From Symbiodinium natans (taxonomy: Eukaryota; Sar; Dinophyceae; Suessiales; Symbiodiniaceae), in the NCBI GenBank assembly GCA_905221605.1, contig CAJNDS010002202.1, positions 1,085,379 through 1,149,378 of the forward strand: a DNA stretch of 64,000 nucleotides, given 5' to 3'. A program made the translations under genes and the position numbers. Below are positions 49,701 to 56,927 of this stretch, in pieces; the first letter of the stretch is position 1; each line of letters starts with the position of its first letter. The notes beneath the pieces were generated by a model. The model was given only the letters and a program-made list of their open reading frames with translations. It was not told the origin of the DNA and made no database searches.

Positions 49701-52700
49701 CAGGGTTTAGGGCTTAGGGCTTAGGGTTCAGGGTTCAGGGTTTAGGGTTTAGGGTTCAGGGCTTAGGGCTTAGGGCTTCGGGTTTATGGTTTAGGGCTTA
49801 GGGTCTTCAAGGATTTGGCTTGTGGGGCTTAGGTTCCGGGCCCACTTGCGAACTCTGCTGTTACATCCACAACCCATGGGAGCGATTCTTGGGAGCCACG
49901 GCTTCGGGCTGTTGGACCTATACCCTAAACCCTACACCCCAACCGTCCGCCCTAAACCCTACACCCTTAAACCCTAAGCCCTTAACCCTAAACCCTAAAG
50001 CCTAAAACCTAAACCCTAAACCCCCAACCCTTTAAATAAACCCTAAACCCCCAACACTTGAAATTTGCACACTCCCACGAGAAAGGCCGCCTCGCAAGGC
50101 GCGGGGCGCCCGCCCGACGTAGCTCTGGCGCAGGCCGTCGAAACCTCAGCTTCCGAGGGGAAAGGCGGCGAGGGCTTAGGGATGCTGGCCACCACTACTT
50201 CTGATAGGGTTCTTAAGGGAGGGTTTAGGGTTTAGGGTTTAGGGTTTAGGGTTTAGGGTTTAGGGTTCAGGGTTCAGGGTTCAGGGTTCTAGGGCTTAGT
50301 GCAGTTTCTAAAGGCCAAGAGGAACTTATATACTGTAGATTGCACCAACTTTCGGGTATACGTATAGAAGAGGCCAGGCCCAGGAGTAGCCTAGGAAGAA
50401 GAAGGGTGCCCTTCCTGCTTTCAAGAGGTTAGAAGGGAGCCCAAATCGCAAATTGGTCCCAGTAGGGCTGTGAAGGAAAGATGGCCTGGACTGAGTCTGT
50501 TCTCCCTATTCATGGTCGTTTGGCTCCAGTCCTCCAACGAGAGGCCAACACCAAACCCTGAACCCTAAAGCCCTGAAACCCCAAAAGGATTCACAAAAGC
50601 CTAACAGCTTTGAACCCTAAACCCCCAAACTCCTTCAATCTTTACACCCATAAGGCCCAAACCCTACACCCTAAAACGAATCTTCAGAACCTAAACCCTA
50701 AACCCTAAACCCTAAGTTGGAGGGGGCTGAGGATACCGGATCCGAGGCATAGGCGCATCTTCGTCCGCCTCAACCAGCAGTCCTCGAGAAGAGTCGCTGC
50801 TTGCGTCTACAAACATAGGGCTAAGGGTTGTAAGTTTGAAGGGTGCTTTGGCATCAAGGGACCCGAGACCCTAAACCCTAAACCCTAAACTCTAGAACCC
50901 TAAACCCAAAAGGCCAAACCCTAAATCCTAAACCCTAAACCCCTAATCCTAAACCCCAAACCCTAAACCCTAAACCCTAGCCCTAAACTCTAAACCCCAA
51001 CCCCTAAGGTCACGGTTTCATGAGCGGGTTTAGGGCTTGGGGTTTGTCGGTCTTCAGTTGATGGTGTAGCCATACACTCATGGGTGCCCCTACTACTCCC
51101 CCTCTCTACCCTACTTATAAGGGTTTAGGGTTTAGGGTTGAGGGTTTAGGGTTTAGGGGTATTCCCTCCTTCTATACTCCCCCCCCCCCCCCCAGGTTCC
51201 GCCCATGATTAAAACTATTTAGGGAGAGTTCGGCCCACGCGTGTAACATTGTCCGGCACATGGTTGAGACGTGTTTGTGCACGCTCGGTATCTTGAGCTG
51301 CTGTTGACTCTGCGCAGAATGCTCCCCCACTCCTCTCGCCTGCGCAGCTCCTTGTGGGACTCCAACCATACTGTAAACCCTCCAACCGTGCTGTAAACCG
51401 TAACCGTAAAACCCCAACCCAAAGCCCTAAACCCCAAATCCTAAACCGCTTCACTTCAAACCGTACTCACGCAACCCCATACCCTAAGATTGAGATCCTA
51501 AACCCCAAACCCTCGTTGATGGGGACTCTCAGTCGAGACTCGTCGCTAACCGCCTGTCCCTAGAATAACCAGCAGCTAGGTTCCCTTTTTAAGTAAGGGC
51601 TTTGGGGTTTAGGGTTTAGGGTTTAGGGTTTAGGGTTTAGGGTTTAGGGTTTCGGGCTTGGGGCTCGGACTTTCCCTAAACCCTAAACCGCAAACCCTAA
51701 ACCCTCAATCCAAAACCCCACATTGCAACCACGGCGCCCAGCTACCAACAAGGAAGAAGCTCGGCCGCGACTTCTCGAAGATCTCCTGCCCAGAGTGTTG
51801 AGTCAGGGTTTAGCGCTTGGGATCTAGGATTTCGGGTTTAGCACCCTAAACCCTAAACCGTAAACACCCTGGGTTAGGGTTTTGGGTGAAAAGGGCTTCT
51901 GGGGCTTCTGGGGTTTAGGGATTTGGGGTTGACTGGGTTTGGGACATATGGGTTCACGGTTTGGGGCTCGTACTTGGAGGTTCATGGTACTTATTAACCA
52001 ATTAACTGTACTTATAACACACTTGTAAGCCCCTTAAGTGCCCCAATCTGGTTATGATTGGGTGAGAAGTACAGTTTTTTTGGGGGGTTAATAAGTACCA
52101 TGAAGGATTGAGGTCTGAACCCTACACCCTAAACCCTAAACCCTAAACCCTAAACCCTAAACCCTAAACCTTTTAGGGAACTTTAGGGTTGATATCGTGG
52201 AGGTTTGAGTGTGACGACCCCGATCACAGGATTCTTGGGATCGAGCTACACGGGGGAAACTTCGTGGGCGTGGGGTCGAAAGAGCTACAAGTTAAGGAAG
52301 TTTAGGGTTTAGGGTTTAGGGTTTAGGGCTTAGGGTTTAGGGTTTAGGGTTTAGGGTTTGAAGGTTTCAGGTGTGAAGGTTTTTAGGTTTAGGGTCCGGG
52401 GTCGAGTCATGGGCAACCCTAAGCTTCAGCCGCCAAACCCAGCGGATGCTTGCGGATGGTTGAGACGCCGAGACTCCACGTTTAGGGCTTGGGGTGTGGG
52501 GATTTAGAGTTTAGAGTTTGGGGCTTGGGGATTCTGGTTTAGGGCTTTGGGTTTAGGGTTTAGGGTCGTTTAATGAGCGTAACCCTAAACCCTAAACCCT
52601 AAACCCTAAAACCCTAAAACCCTAAAACCCTAAACCCCTAAAACCCTAAAACCCTAAAACCCTAAAACCCTAAAACCCTAAAACCCTAAAACCCTAAAAC

Positions 52701-54366
52701 CCTAAAACCCTAAAACCCTAAACCCTCCCTATGGATCCCCTTGCAGCCGCTCCTGCTGGGAGAGGTCTTGCTTCCCGACACTCCGCCAGGACACCTGCGG
52801 CCACAAAGACCGGAAATCGACATAGGTTTAGGGTTTAGGGTTTAGGGTTTAGGGCTTAGGGCTTAGGGTTTAGGGCTTAGGGTTTCGGGTTTCGGGTTTA
52901 GGGTCCAGGGTTGCGTTTTTCAGGGGTTCATACCGGCAGCTTACCAGCGACTCAGTTCCCGCCCAGGCACCGAACTAGTTGAGAGGTGGCAGTCCATGAG
53001 AGAGGTGTAGGTGTGGGTGTGGGTGTGGGTGTGGGTGTGGGTGTGGGTGTGGGTGTGGGCGTGGGTGTGGGTGTGGGTGTGAGTGTGGGTGTGGGTGTGG
53101 GTGTGGGTGTGGGTGTGTGTGTGTGTGTGCGCACGTGATTTTTTGTGAAAGACTCTATGTAGCAACCAAGGTTAACCCCCAAACCTTCAAACCCCAGACG
53201 CCAAACCCACAAAACTCCAAACCCCCAGACCTCAAACAGCCTGTTAAAGGCCCAGACCCTAAACCCTAAACCCCAAACCCCAAACCCGAAACACTAAACC
53301 CTAAACCCTAAACCCTAAACCCTAAACCCTAAACCCTAAACCCTAAACCCTAAACCCTAAGCCTTTAAATCCTAAACCCTAAGCCCTCAAATCCCTTGAA
53401 CCCCTTATAAACCCCTGCATCCCCAAGCTAATCGTCCTCCTACAGTTCCTTGCCCACAGGTGGAGGGAGAAGGGCCCGTCTGTAGTGTGGGGTTCAGGGT
53501 TTAGGGTTTGGGGTTTAGGGTTTAGGGCTTAGGGTTGAGGGTTGAGGGTTTAGGGTTTAGGGTTTAGGGTTTAGGGTTTAGGGCTCGGGTTTAGGGTCTA
53601 GGGTTGAGGGTTGGGGCTGGGGTTTGGGGTTTTAGGGCTTTAGGGTTTTGGGGCTTTAGGGTTTTCGGGCGTGAGGGTTTGTAGGTTTTTTTGGGTGTTA
53701 GGGTTGTAGGGTTTTGGGGCTCTAGGGTTTTGAGGCTTGGGGTTCTAGGATTTGGAGTTTAGGCTTTTGAGGCTTCCGGGTTTTAGGGTTTTTGGGCTTT
53801 TGGTGGATCTGGCTGTTTTGGGCTTTCAGGGGGTTTGAGTTGAGGCAGCTTAGAGGAATTTGGGGGCTTTAGGGCTTCAGGGCCTTGGGGTTTGGGATAG
53901 GGTTTCAGGTCTGGGGTTTGGGGTTCAGGGCTTAGTGCTTAGGGCTTAGGCTTTTAGGATTTCGGGTTTAGGGTTTTAGGCCTTTAGCCATCAGCTTGAA
54001 GGTGGAGGCTTAGGGGTTTTGGGATTCCGGGTTTGGGGTTTGCCTGTGGCAGCCTACACGGAGATGAACACCCGGTGCCCTGTGACTGTGTTCAGGCAAA
54101 CAAAGGGGCAGGATTTCGAGAGTAGGGTTTGAGGACTCAGGCCTAAACCCTAAACCCTGAACCCTAAACCCTAAGCCCTAACCCCTAAGCCCTAAACCCT
54201 AACCCTAAGCCCAAACCCTAAACCCTAAACCCTAAATGTGAAAGAGCAGTTCTGGCCTTCATCTTGCTCACGGCTTGGCGAGCTTTCCGCTCGTCGTCGC
54301 GGGGCGCGAAGGCCGCCTCAGGCCGGAAATCCGGGTGTCTAGGGTTTAGGGTTTAGGGTTTAGGGT

Positions 54367-54419
<53 letters not shown>

Positions 54420-56265
54420 GGTTTAGGGTTTCCCTGTGCCCTGCTTTTGAGTGCATGGGGGCCCAATCTTCCTTCGTTTCCCACGGTTCCTCCAAACACA
54501 ATCGGCGCACCTCAGAACCTTAAAAGCTTCAAGCATACATTCGCCCGAACGACTAGAGCCTATAGGGCCGAATTGGAGCTTAAAGCCCTAAAGCCCTAAA
54601 CCCTAAACACCTAAGCCCTAAACACCTAAACCCTAAACCCCTAAACCCCCAAACCCTAAGCCCTAAACCCCTAAACCCTAGACCCCCCTAAAGCCCTAAA
54701 CCCTCCTGCTATGGGCTTCAAGGAACTGGCTTGCCAACTACATGAGCTCATTGAAGCCAAGGGGTGTCGGGGCGTAAGGTTCTGGGTTTAGGGTTTAGGG
54801 TTTAGGGTTTAGGGTTTGGGGTTTGGGGTTTGGGGTTTAGGGTTTAGGATTTAGGGTTTGGGGTTTGGGGTTTGGGGATGTCTGGGGCGGCCCCAAAACC
54901 CCGAAAATGTTTCCCCGAAAGCACAGAAACCCAGAAACCCTAAGCAAGCCCTCAGAAGCTCAATGGCTTGAGGCTTCGGGATTAGGGCTTGAGGGTTTTC
55001 AGGGCCTTATAGGGTTTAGGGTTGAGGGTTTAGGGCCTATAGGGTTTAGGGTTTAGGGTTTAGGGTTTAGGGTTTAGGGTTTAGGGCTTAGGGTTTAGGG
55101 TTTAGGGTTTAGGGCCTATAGGGTTGAGGGCCTATAGCCTTTAGGCCCTCGAAGCCGCCTCTGGCCAAAGCTCGAGGTCGATGAAGAACACGTTCCGAGA
55201 TGCCAGGACCTGCGGGGGAGACGCTGAAACACTCAGCCCTTGGACTCTCTAAAGCCTAAACCCGAGGCCCTAAACCCTAAACCCTAAACCCTAAACCCTA
55301 AACCCTAAACCCTAAACCCTAAACACACTAAACCCCTAAACACCTAAACCCCTCAAAACTCGAAACTCCAGACTCTCTCCATGTCAAACCCTATGTCCCT
55401 AAACTCTAAACCCTCAACTTGGGGCGTTCCCCCTTATACTGACAGTCCTCAATCGGGATTAGAATAGATTCTATAATCCCTATTAATTGCTAAAGACTGT
55501 TAGTACAAACGGAAAACCCCCAACCTCCAGATATATTCCTAAACAGCTTAAGCTTGAAACTTACGAGAATAGGGGTATTACAGTAGGGAATATAGTACCC
55601 CCCTAAACCCTAAACCCTAAAATCTAGGGAATAGAGTACCCCCGATTATAACCCCATTAAGGACTGTTAGTCCGGCACACACACACACCTCTTTTATGTC
55701 CTCTGCGGTGGAGCCCTCGCGTGCTGTCAAAGACTCGCTCTGGCCGTGAACATTGTCGGCGGCCAATGCGGGGCTTTACGAGCCGCAGGAAGCTTATGTT
55801 TCCACAAAAGCGCCACGAACGAAAAAACTCTGCGTTTTCCTTGCGCTTGCCATGGCCAAGGGCCGGCTTCAAAACAAGGAGGAGGTCGGGGGGTTGCTCC
55901 CCCCGACGCCCCCACACCGAGACATGGCCTTTGTCCGATTGGTTTTTGCAATCGTACATGTAGCCGCGGCTAGGCTGAGAATTCGGCCTTTATGGATGGA
56001 AGGTCGAATTACCTTAGAAACCCTCAGGATTTAGGGCTTAAAAACCCTAAAGCCCAAACCCAAAAACCCTGAACCCCCCTTACAAAGCCTTTTGTCCGCG
56101 TCTCCAGTGGCCAAGGCCTTATGGCAAGCTTTATTGGGCCATCTCTCGATTTAGCCTTTACGGTTTAGGGTTTAGGGTTTAGGGTTTAGGGTTTAGGGTT
56201 TAGGGTTTAGGGTGGGCTTAGGGCTTAGGTTTTAGGGCTGCGAGGCTGTCGAGGTCGTCCACCAT
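37706..56265 (-). CDS. Candidate multi-exon gene region, unidentified (exons in telomeric arrays)
   Basis: A span, not one proven gene. Minus-strand islands with open frames and splice-like ends occur all along it. Beyond those listed separately: 55159-55209 [17 protein letters not shown]; 53458-53479 TGPSPST; 52252-52284 [10 protein letters not shown]; 51722-51785 [19 protein letters not shown]; 51248-51309 (two frames open); 50737-50806 [20 protein letters not shown]; 50091-50144 [17 protein letters not shown]; 49865-49908 [14 protein letters not shown]; 48378-48405 HVHLTQPLC; 44469-44509 [13 protein letters not shown]; 43645-43706 [19 protein letters not shown]; 42768-42805 [12 protein letters not shown]; 41778-41818 [13 protein letters not shown]; 41174-41208 [11 protein letters not shown]; 40571-40606 [11 protein letters not shown]. 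Not all neighbouring phases agree, so exons are missing or misplaced. No family is recognised. Confidence 0.35.
37840..37920 (-). repeat. CCCTAAA array
   Basis: About 11 units with two indels. Confidence 0.97.
37929..38012 (-). CDS. Candidate exon (28 codons)
   Basis: Minus strand: acceptor TCGCAG, frame [20 protein letters not shown] then RRRHDGAT, donor GTCCTG. Bounded by CCCTAAA below and TTTAGGG above. The plus strand is open too ([20 protein letters not shown]). Confidence 0.4.
38027..38148 (+). repeat. TTTAGGG/TTTTGGG array
   Basis: About 16 units grading into TTTTGGG. Confidence 0.95.
38185..38384 (+). repeat. TTTAGGG array (about 28 units)
   Basis: Near perfect. It follows a T-tract/G-tract junction at 38152-38187. 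Confidence 0.98.
38540..38845 (-). repeat. Degenerate CCCTAAAG/CCCTAAG tract with (AT)n
   Basis: Irregular CCCTAAA-type words including a CCCTAAAACCCTAAAG 15-mer, interrupted by an AT microsatellite at 38631-38653. Confidence 0.85.
38937..38993 (+). repeat. TTTAGGG array
   Basis: Seven to eight units. The island below it (38870-38936) is open on both strands (minus [20 protein letters not shown]). Confidence 0.97.
38994..39336 (+). repeat. Degenerate GGGTTTTAGG tract
   Basis: Irregular TTTAGGG/TCTAGGG words. No gene is seen. Confidence 0.75.
39337..39392 (-). CDS. Candidate exon with canonical sites (18 codons)
   Basis: Minus strand: acceptor [25 protein letters not shown], donor GTGAGG. 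The plus strand is also open ([16 protein letters not shown] after TGCAG). Confidence 0.35.
39801..39925 (-). repeat. CCCTAAA array (about 17 units)
   Basis: Mostly perfect. Confidence 0.97.
39980..40023 (-). CDS. Candidate exon with canonical sites (14 codons)
   Basis: Minus strand: acceptor [21 protein letters not shown], donor GTGAAC. CCCTAAA on one side, TTTAGGG on the other. Confidence 0.5.
40030..40210 (+). repeat. TTTAGGG and GTTTAGGG array
   Basis: Heptamers grading into eight GTTTAGGG octamers. Confidence 0.97.
40211..40500 (+). repeat. Degenerate GGGTTTAGG/GGCTTTTAGG tract
   Basis: Irregular repeats without a gene. Confidence 0.75.
40743..40869 (+). repeat. TTTAGGG array (18 units)
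   Basis: Near perfect, followed by degenerate GGGGTTTT/GGCATTAGG words to about 40985. Confidence 0.98.
41220..41270 (-). repeat. CCCTAAA/CCCTCAA array
   Basis: Seven units. Confidence 0.95.
41361..41610 (+). repeat. Degenerate TTTAGGG tract
   Basis: Irregular TTTAGGG, TTTAGGGGG and CTTAGGG words. Confidence 0.9.
41675..41730 (-). repeat. CCCTCAA/CCCTAAA array
   Basis: Eight units. Confidence 0.95.
41823..41980 (+). repeat. TTTAGGG array with 28-bp higher-order unit
   Basis: Includes a direct repeat GGGGGTATAGGGTTTAGGGT at about 41899 and 41930. Confidence 0.95.
42097..42730 (-). repeat. Large CCCTAAG variant array (about 90 units)
   Basis: Over 600 bases of CCCTAAG with CCCTGAG, CCCTCAG and CCCGAAG variants in blocks. 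Portions of about 150 bases recur in the same order, suggesting higher-order duplication. Confidence 0.97.
42968..43079 (+). repeat. CTTAGGG variant array
   Basis: About 15 units of GGGCTTA/GGGCTGA, inverted relative to the CCCTAAG array at 42097-42730. Confidence 0.95.
43244..43291 (-). repeat. CCCTAAA array, short
   Basis: Four to five CCCTAAA units then CCCTGAA. Confidence 0.93.
43332..43391 (-). CDS. Candidate exon (20 codons)
   Basis: Minus strand: acceptor [32 protein letters not shown] donor. Clear acidic-then-basic protein composition. Unidentified. Confidence 0.5.
44078..44107 (-). CDS. Candidate exon, in phase with 44219-44346
   Basis: Minus strand: acceptor [16 protein letters not shown], donor GTGAGG. 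The frame is open well beyond ([20 protein letters not shown]), so the exon may be longer. Confidence 0.4.
44135..44205 (-). repeat. CCCTAAA array
   Basis: About ten units. Confidence 0.98.
44219..44346 (-). CDS. Candidate exon (42 codons)
   Basis: Minus strand: acceptor TTTAG, frame starting [20 protein letters not shown], continuing [20 protein letters not shown] then PK, donor GTGCCC. The longest candidate exon in this region. Its second half is acidic and Pro-rich. Not recognised. Confidence 0.5.
44731..45097. repeat. Composite minisatellite, 11-bp GGTATGCGCCG and 8-bp GGTGCCCG units
   Basis: Roughly 30 units in which the 8-bp word recurs after runs of one to six 11-bp words. Long open frames here ([10 protein letters not shown]-type repeats) exist only because the unit length keeps all frames open. 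Confidence 0.95.
45098..45115. repeat. C homopolymer
   Basis: About 18 C ending the minisatellite. Confidence 0.95.
45178..45265. repeat. Tandem duplication, about 57-bp period
   Basis: GGAAAAACCTGT then TTnAAACTTGGGTTC occurs twice with divergence. Confidence 0.8.
45465..45530. repeat. Tandem duplication, about 30-bp period
   Basis: AATCCAAAGAAAATAGAGGT occurs twice in direct repeat. Confidence 0.9.
45568..46060. repeat. Tandem satellite, four units of about 90-135 bp
   Basis: Each unit carries ATGCTTTGAAGCAAGCTTGC, a G-run or C-run, and TTTGCAAACACGATTCTCGC ATGATGG. The second unit lacks its first part. G-tract lengths differ between units. Confidence 0.88.
46062..46498. repeat. 10-bp minisatellite with two-state unit (about 43 copies)
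   Basis: Units ACTCGTGCGT and ACTCGGGCGT alternate irregularly, differing at one base. All frames are open because 10-bp units avoid stops, so the apparent proteins ([10 protein letters not shown] repeats) are probably not genes. Confidence 0.96.
46500..46606 (-). CDS. Candidate exon next to minisatellite
   Basis: Minus strand: acceptor GGGACAG, then [20 protein letters not shown] and [17 protein letters not shown] before the minisatellite. The donor is not determined. Unidentified. Confidence 0.35.
46828..46994 (-). repeat. CCCTAACA octamers then CCCTAAA array
   Basis: Six CCCTAACA units, then about 14 CCCTAAA/CCCTGAA units. Confidence 0.95.
47033..47063 (-). CDS. Candidate small exon
   Basis: Minus strand: acceptor [20 protein letters not shown] donor, between CCCTAAA and TTTAGGG blocks. 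Confidence 0.4.
47081..47200 (+). repeat. TTTAGGG then TTCAGGG array
   Basis: Eleven TTTAGGG units then five TTCAGGG units. Confidence 0.98.
47653..47785 (+). repeat. TTTAGGG then TTTGGGG array
   Basis: About ten heptamers then five TTTGGGG. A possible exon (minus [20 protein letters not shown], near 47850-47950) lies above it, strand unresolved. Confidence 0.96.
48240..48334 (-). repeat. CCCTAAA array
   Basis: About 12 units. Confidence 0.97.
48874..48918 (-). CDS. Candidate exon (14 codons)
   Basis: Minus strand: acceptor [23 protein letters not shown] donor. Protein-like. Unidentified. Confidence 0.45.
48951..49304 (+). repeat. TTTTAGGG octamer array
   Basis: About 40 units, mostly the 8-bp form TTTTAGGG with heptamers at the distal end. 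It begins after an 18-G run. Confidence 0.97.
49305..49549. repeat. Dispersed repeat F, copy 1, embedded in telomeric array
   Basis: Begins GTCCGCCGACCCTGGCGGCG and ends AGGCTCTTAAATTTT, with a long G-run inside. The same termini and interior occur at 62850-63225. Both copies start exactly at a TTTAGGG block and end into telomere-like sequence. Confidence 0.85.
49697..49805 (+). repeat. CTTAGGG/TTCAGGG/TTTAGGG array
   Basis: About 15 variant units. Confidence 0.93.
49922..50055 (-). repeat. Degenerate CCCTAAA tract
   Basis: Irregular CCCTAAA units. Confidence 0.92.
50222..50290 (+). repeat. TTTAGGG/TTCAGGG array
   Basis: Nine units. Confidence 0.97.
50377..50451 (+). mobile_element. MITE-like family A, 5' half
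   Basis: GGCCCAGGAGTAGCCTAGGA followed by AGAAGAAGGGT and AGAAGGGAGCCC matches the left half of family A. Confidence 0.5.
50868..51010 (-). repeat. Degenerate CCCTAAA tract
   Basis: Irregular units. Confidence 0.92.
51604..51650 (+). repeat. TTTAGGG array, short
   Basis: Six to seven units. Confidence 0.97.
51981..52104. mobile_element. MITE-like family D
   Basis: The first 19 bases TTCATGGTACTTATTAACC are perfectly inverted at the right end, and ACTGTACTT recurs subterminally in inverse. 124 bp, no coding capacity. Confidence 0.78.
52117..52171 (-). repeat. CCCTAAA array
   Basis: About seven units. Confidence 0.97.
52300..52359 (+). repeat. TTTAGGG array
   Basis: Eight units. Confidence 0.98.
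52581..52727 (-). repeat. CCCTAAAA octamer array
   Basis: Three CCCTAAA units, then about 15 CCCTAAAA octamers: the complement form of the TTTTAGGG array at 48951. Confidence 0.97.
52740..52794 (-). CDS. Candidate exon (18 codons)
   Basis: Minus strand: acceptor [26 protein letters not shown]. The donor is not clear. CCCTAAAA block on one side, TTTAGGG on the other. Confidence 0.45.
52826..52910 (+). repeat. TTTAGGG/CTTAGGG array
   Basis: About 11 units. Confidence 0.97.
53008..53130 (+). repeat. GTGGGT hexamer then GT microsatellite
   Basis: About 19 hexamers with single variants, then (GT)8. Confidence 0.97.
53254..53361 (-). repeat. CCCTAAA array
   Basis: About 14 units. Confidence 0.97.
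53489..54000 (+). repeat. TTTAGGG array grading into degenerate GGGTTTT tract
   Basis: About 16 recognisable units (53489-53615), then 380 bases of irregular GGGTTTTGGGGC-like words. No gene is seen. Confidence 0.88.
54142..54236 (-). repeat. CCCTAAA array
   Basis: About 13 units. Confidence 0.97.
54272..54338 (-). CDS. Candidate exon (22 codons), in phase with 54742-54781
   Basis: Minus strand: TAG acceptor, frame [20 protein letters not shown] then QA, donor GTGAGC. The single leading base completes the codon left by the donor at 54742. Confidence 0.5.
54340..54431 (+). repeat. TTTAGGG then TTGAGGG array
   Basis: Three TTTAGGG units then nine TTGAGGG units. Confidence 0.97.
54585..54711 (-). 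repeat. Degenerate CCCTAAA tract
   Basis: CCCTAAA and CCCCTAAACA units. Confidence 0.93.
54742..54781 (-). CDS. Candidate exon (12 codons) with canonical sites
   Basis: Minus strand: acceptor CCCAG abutting a CCCTAAA run, [12 protein letters not shown], donor GTAGTT. In phase with 54272-54338. The plus strand is open too ([17 protein letters not shown] to GTAAGG). Confidence 0.4.
54784..54877 (+). repeat. TTTAGGG/TTTGGGG array
   Basis: About 13 units in two colour blocks. Confidence 0.97.
55011..55140 (+). repeat. TTTAGGG array with GGGCCTATA interruptions
   Basis: AGGGCCTATAGGGTT recurs on both sides of a perfect heptamer block. Confidence 0.95.
55268..55345 (-). repeat. CCCTAAA array
   Basis: About ten units. 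Confidence 0.97.
55436..55504. mobile_element. Possible MITE-like element E
   Basis: TACTGACAGTCCTCAAT on the left is an imperfect inverse of ATTGCTAAAGACTGTTAGTA on the right, with an AGAATAGATTCT hairpin between. A related GGACTGTTAGTCC word is at 55661. Confidence 0.45.
55640..56035. other. Unique stretch, no recognised gene
   Basis: Several overlapping frames of 74-100 codons are open on both strands. None gives a recognised protein. It contains a hairpin around GGTCGGGGGGTTGCTCCCCC. Confidence 0.5.
56089..56117 (-). CDS. Candidate second exon after 56239-56265
   Basis: Minus strand: acceptor [15 protein letters not shown] plus two bases, AG|GC donor. Starts at phase 0, as required by the exon at 56239-56265. 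Confidence 0.4.
56161..56215 (+). repeat. TTTAGGG array
   Basis: Seven units. Confidence 0.98.
56239..56265 (-). CDS. Candidate first coding exon (ATG) of the next gene
   Basis: Minus strand: ATG at 56265 opens MVDDLDSLA, then a GC donor. It lies 548 bases downstream of the GMC stop on the same strand, so it may begin the following gene of a head-to-tail cluster. Very short, so tentative. Confidence 0.35.
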
Positions 56266-56429
56266 GAATGATCCAACTCCTCACAAAGTCCAGGCTGTAG
56301 GGGGTTAGGGTTGGAGTTTTTAGGGGCTGCAGCGTAGCCTTTCGGATTCAAGGTTCAGGTTGTAGGACTCAGGGGGTCTAGGGTTTGGGTCTAGTCGTGA
56401 TCGCAACGCGTTTTCTTTTGCAAATGGCG

Positions 56430-56720
56430 AGCATGCAGGTTCCGTCGGACAGGGCCTCCTACCCCCGCCGCCCACACACCCCGACCCCGCCGCCGCCGCG
56501 CCGCCGCACCACCGCCGCCGCCGCTGCACCGCCACTTTCTTTTGCCTTTCATATCCAGCATCACATGCTTCCGCTTTAGCATTAGCATTACCACCTCTCT
56601 GTTACCTCTCATTTTCATCGTCACCTTTTTTTCACCTTTGCAAATGAAGCATCACCTTTTTTCCACCTTTGCATGACCACCTTTGTTTACCTTTGTTTTA
56701 CCTTTTTAATTCTTGAGCTA
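56430..56720. repeat. CCG-rich trinucleotides and CACCTTT-rich pyrimidine tract
   Basis: (CCG)-type repeats at 56465-56530 are followed by repeated CACCTTT words, an unusual T/C-rich stretch. No gene is seen. Confidence 0.8.
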
Positions 56721-56754
56721 CTTCCAGAATATACCATTCCTAGCACGTCACAAT

Positions 56755-56806
56755 ATTAAGGTATATGAACCATAAACCCTTTTAGGGTTCATGTCGTCCC
56801 CAAGGT
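56755..56806. mobile_element. Half copy of the MITE at 6271-6395
   Basis: ATTAAGGTATATGAACCATA and TTAGGGTTCATGTCGTCCCC AAGG match the inverse of the left half of the element at 6271. It lies just past the GMC stop codon. Confidence 0.6.
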
Positions 56807-56812
56807 TGAGGG

Positions 56813-56927
56813 CTATAGGATGCGTCTTAGGGTGCTCCCCTGTTCCCTGCTTCCCCCTTGCCGCATGGAGTCCACAGGCATGCGGAGCTTTTTCACATCC
56901 AAGGCGCTGTCGCCAATCATCACACAC
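56813..56927 (-). CDS. GMC oxidoreductase, last exon with stop
   Basis: Acceptor GAGCAG, then CVMIGDSALDVKKLRMPVDS and further residues to TAG at 56813-56815. CVMIGDSALDV matches the terminal helix of the family. Confidence 0.82.
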
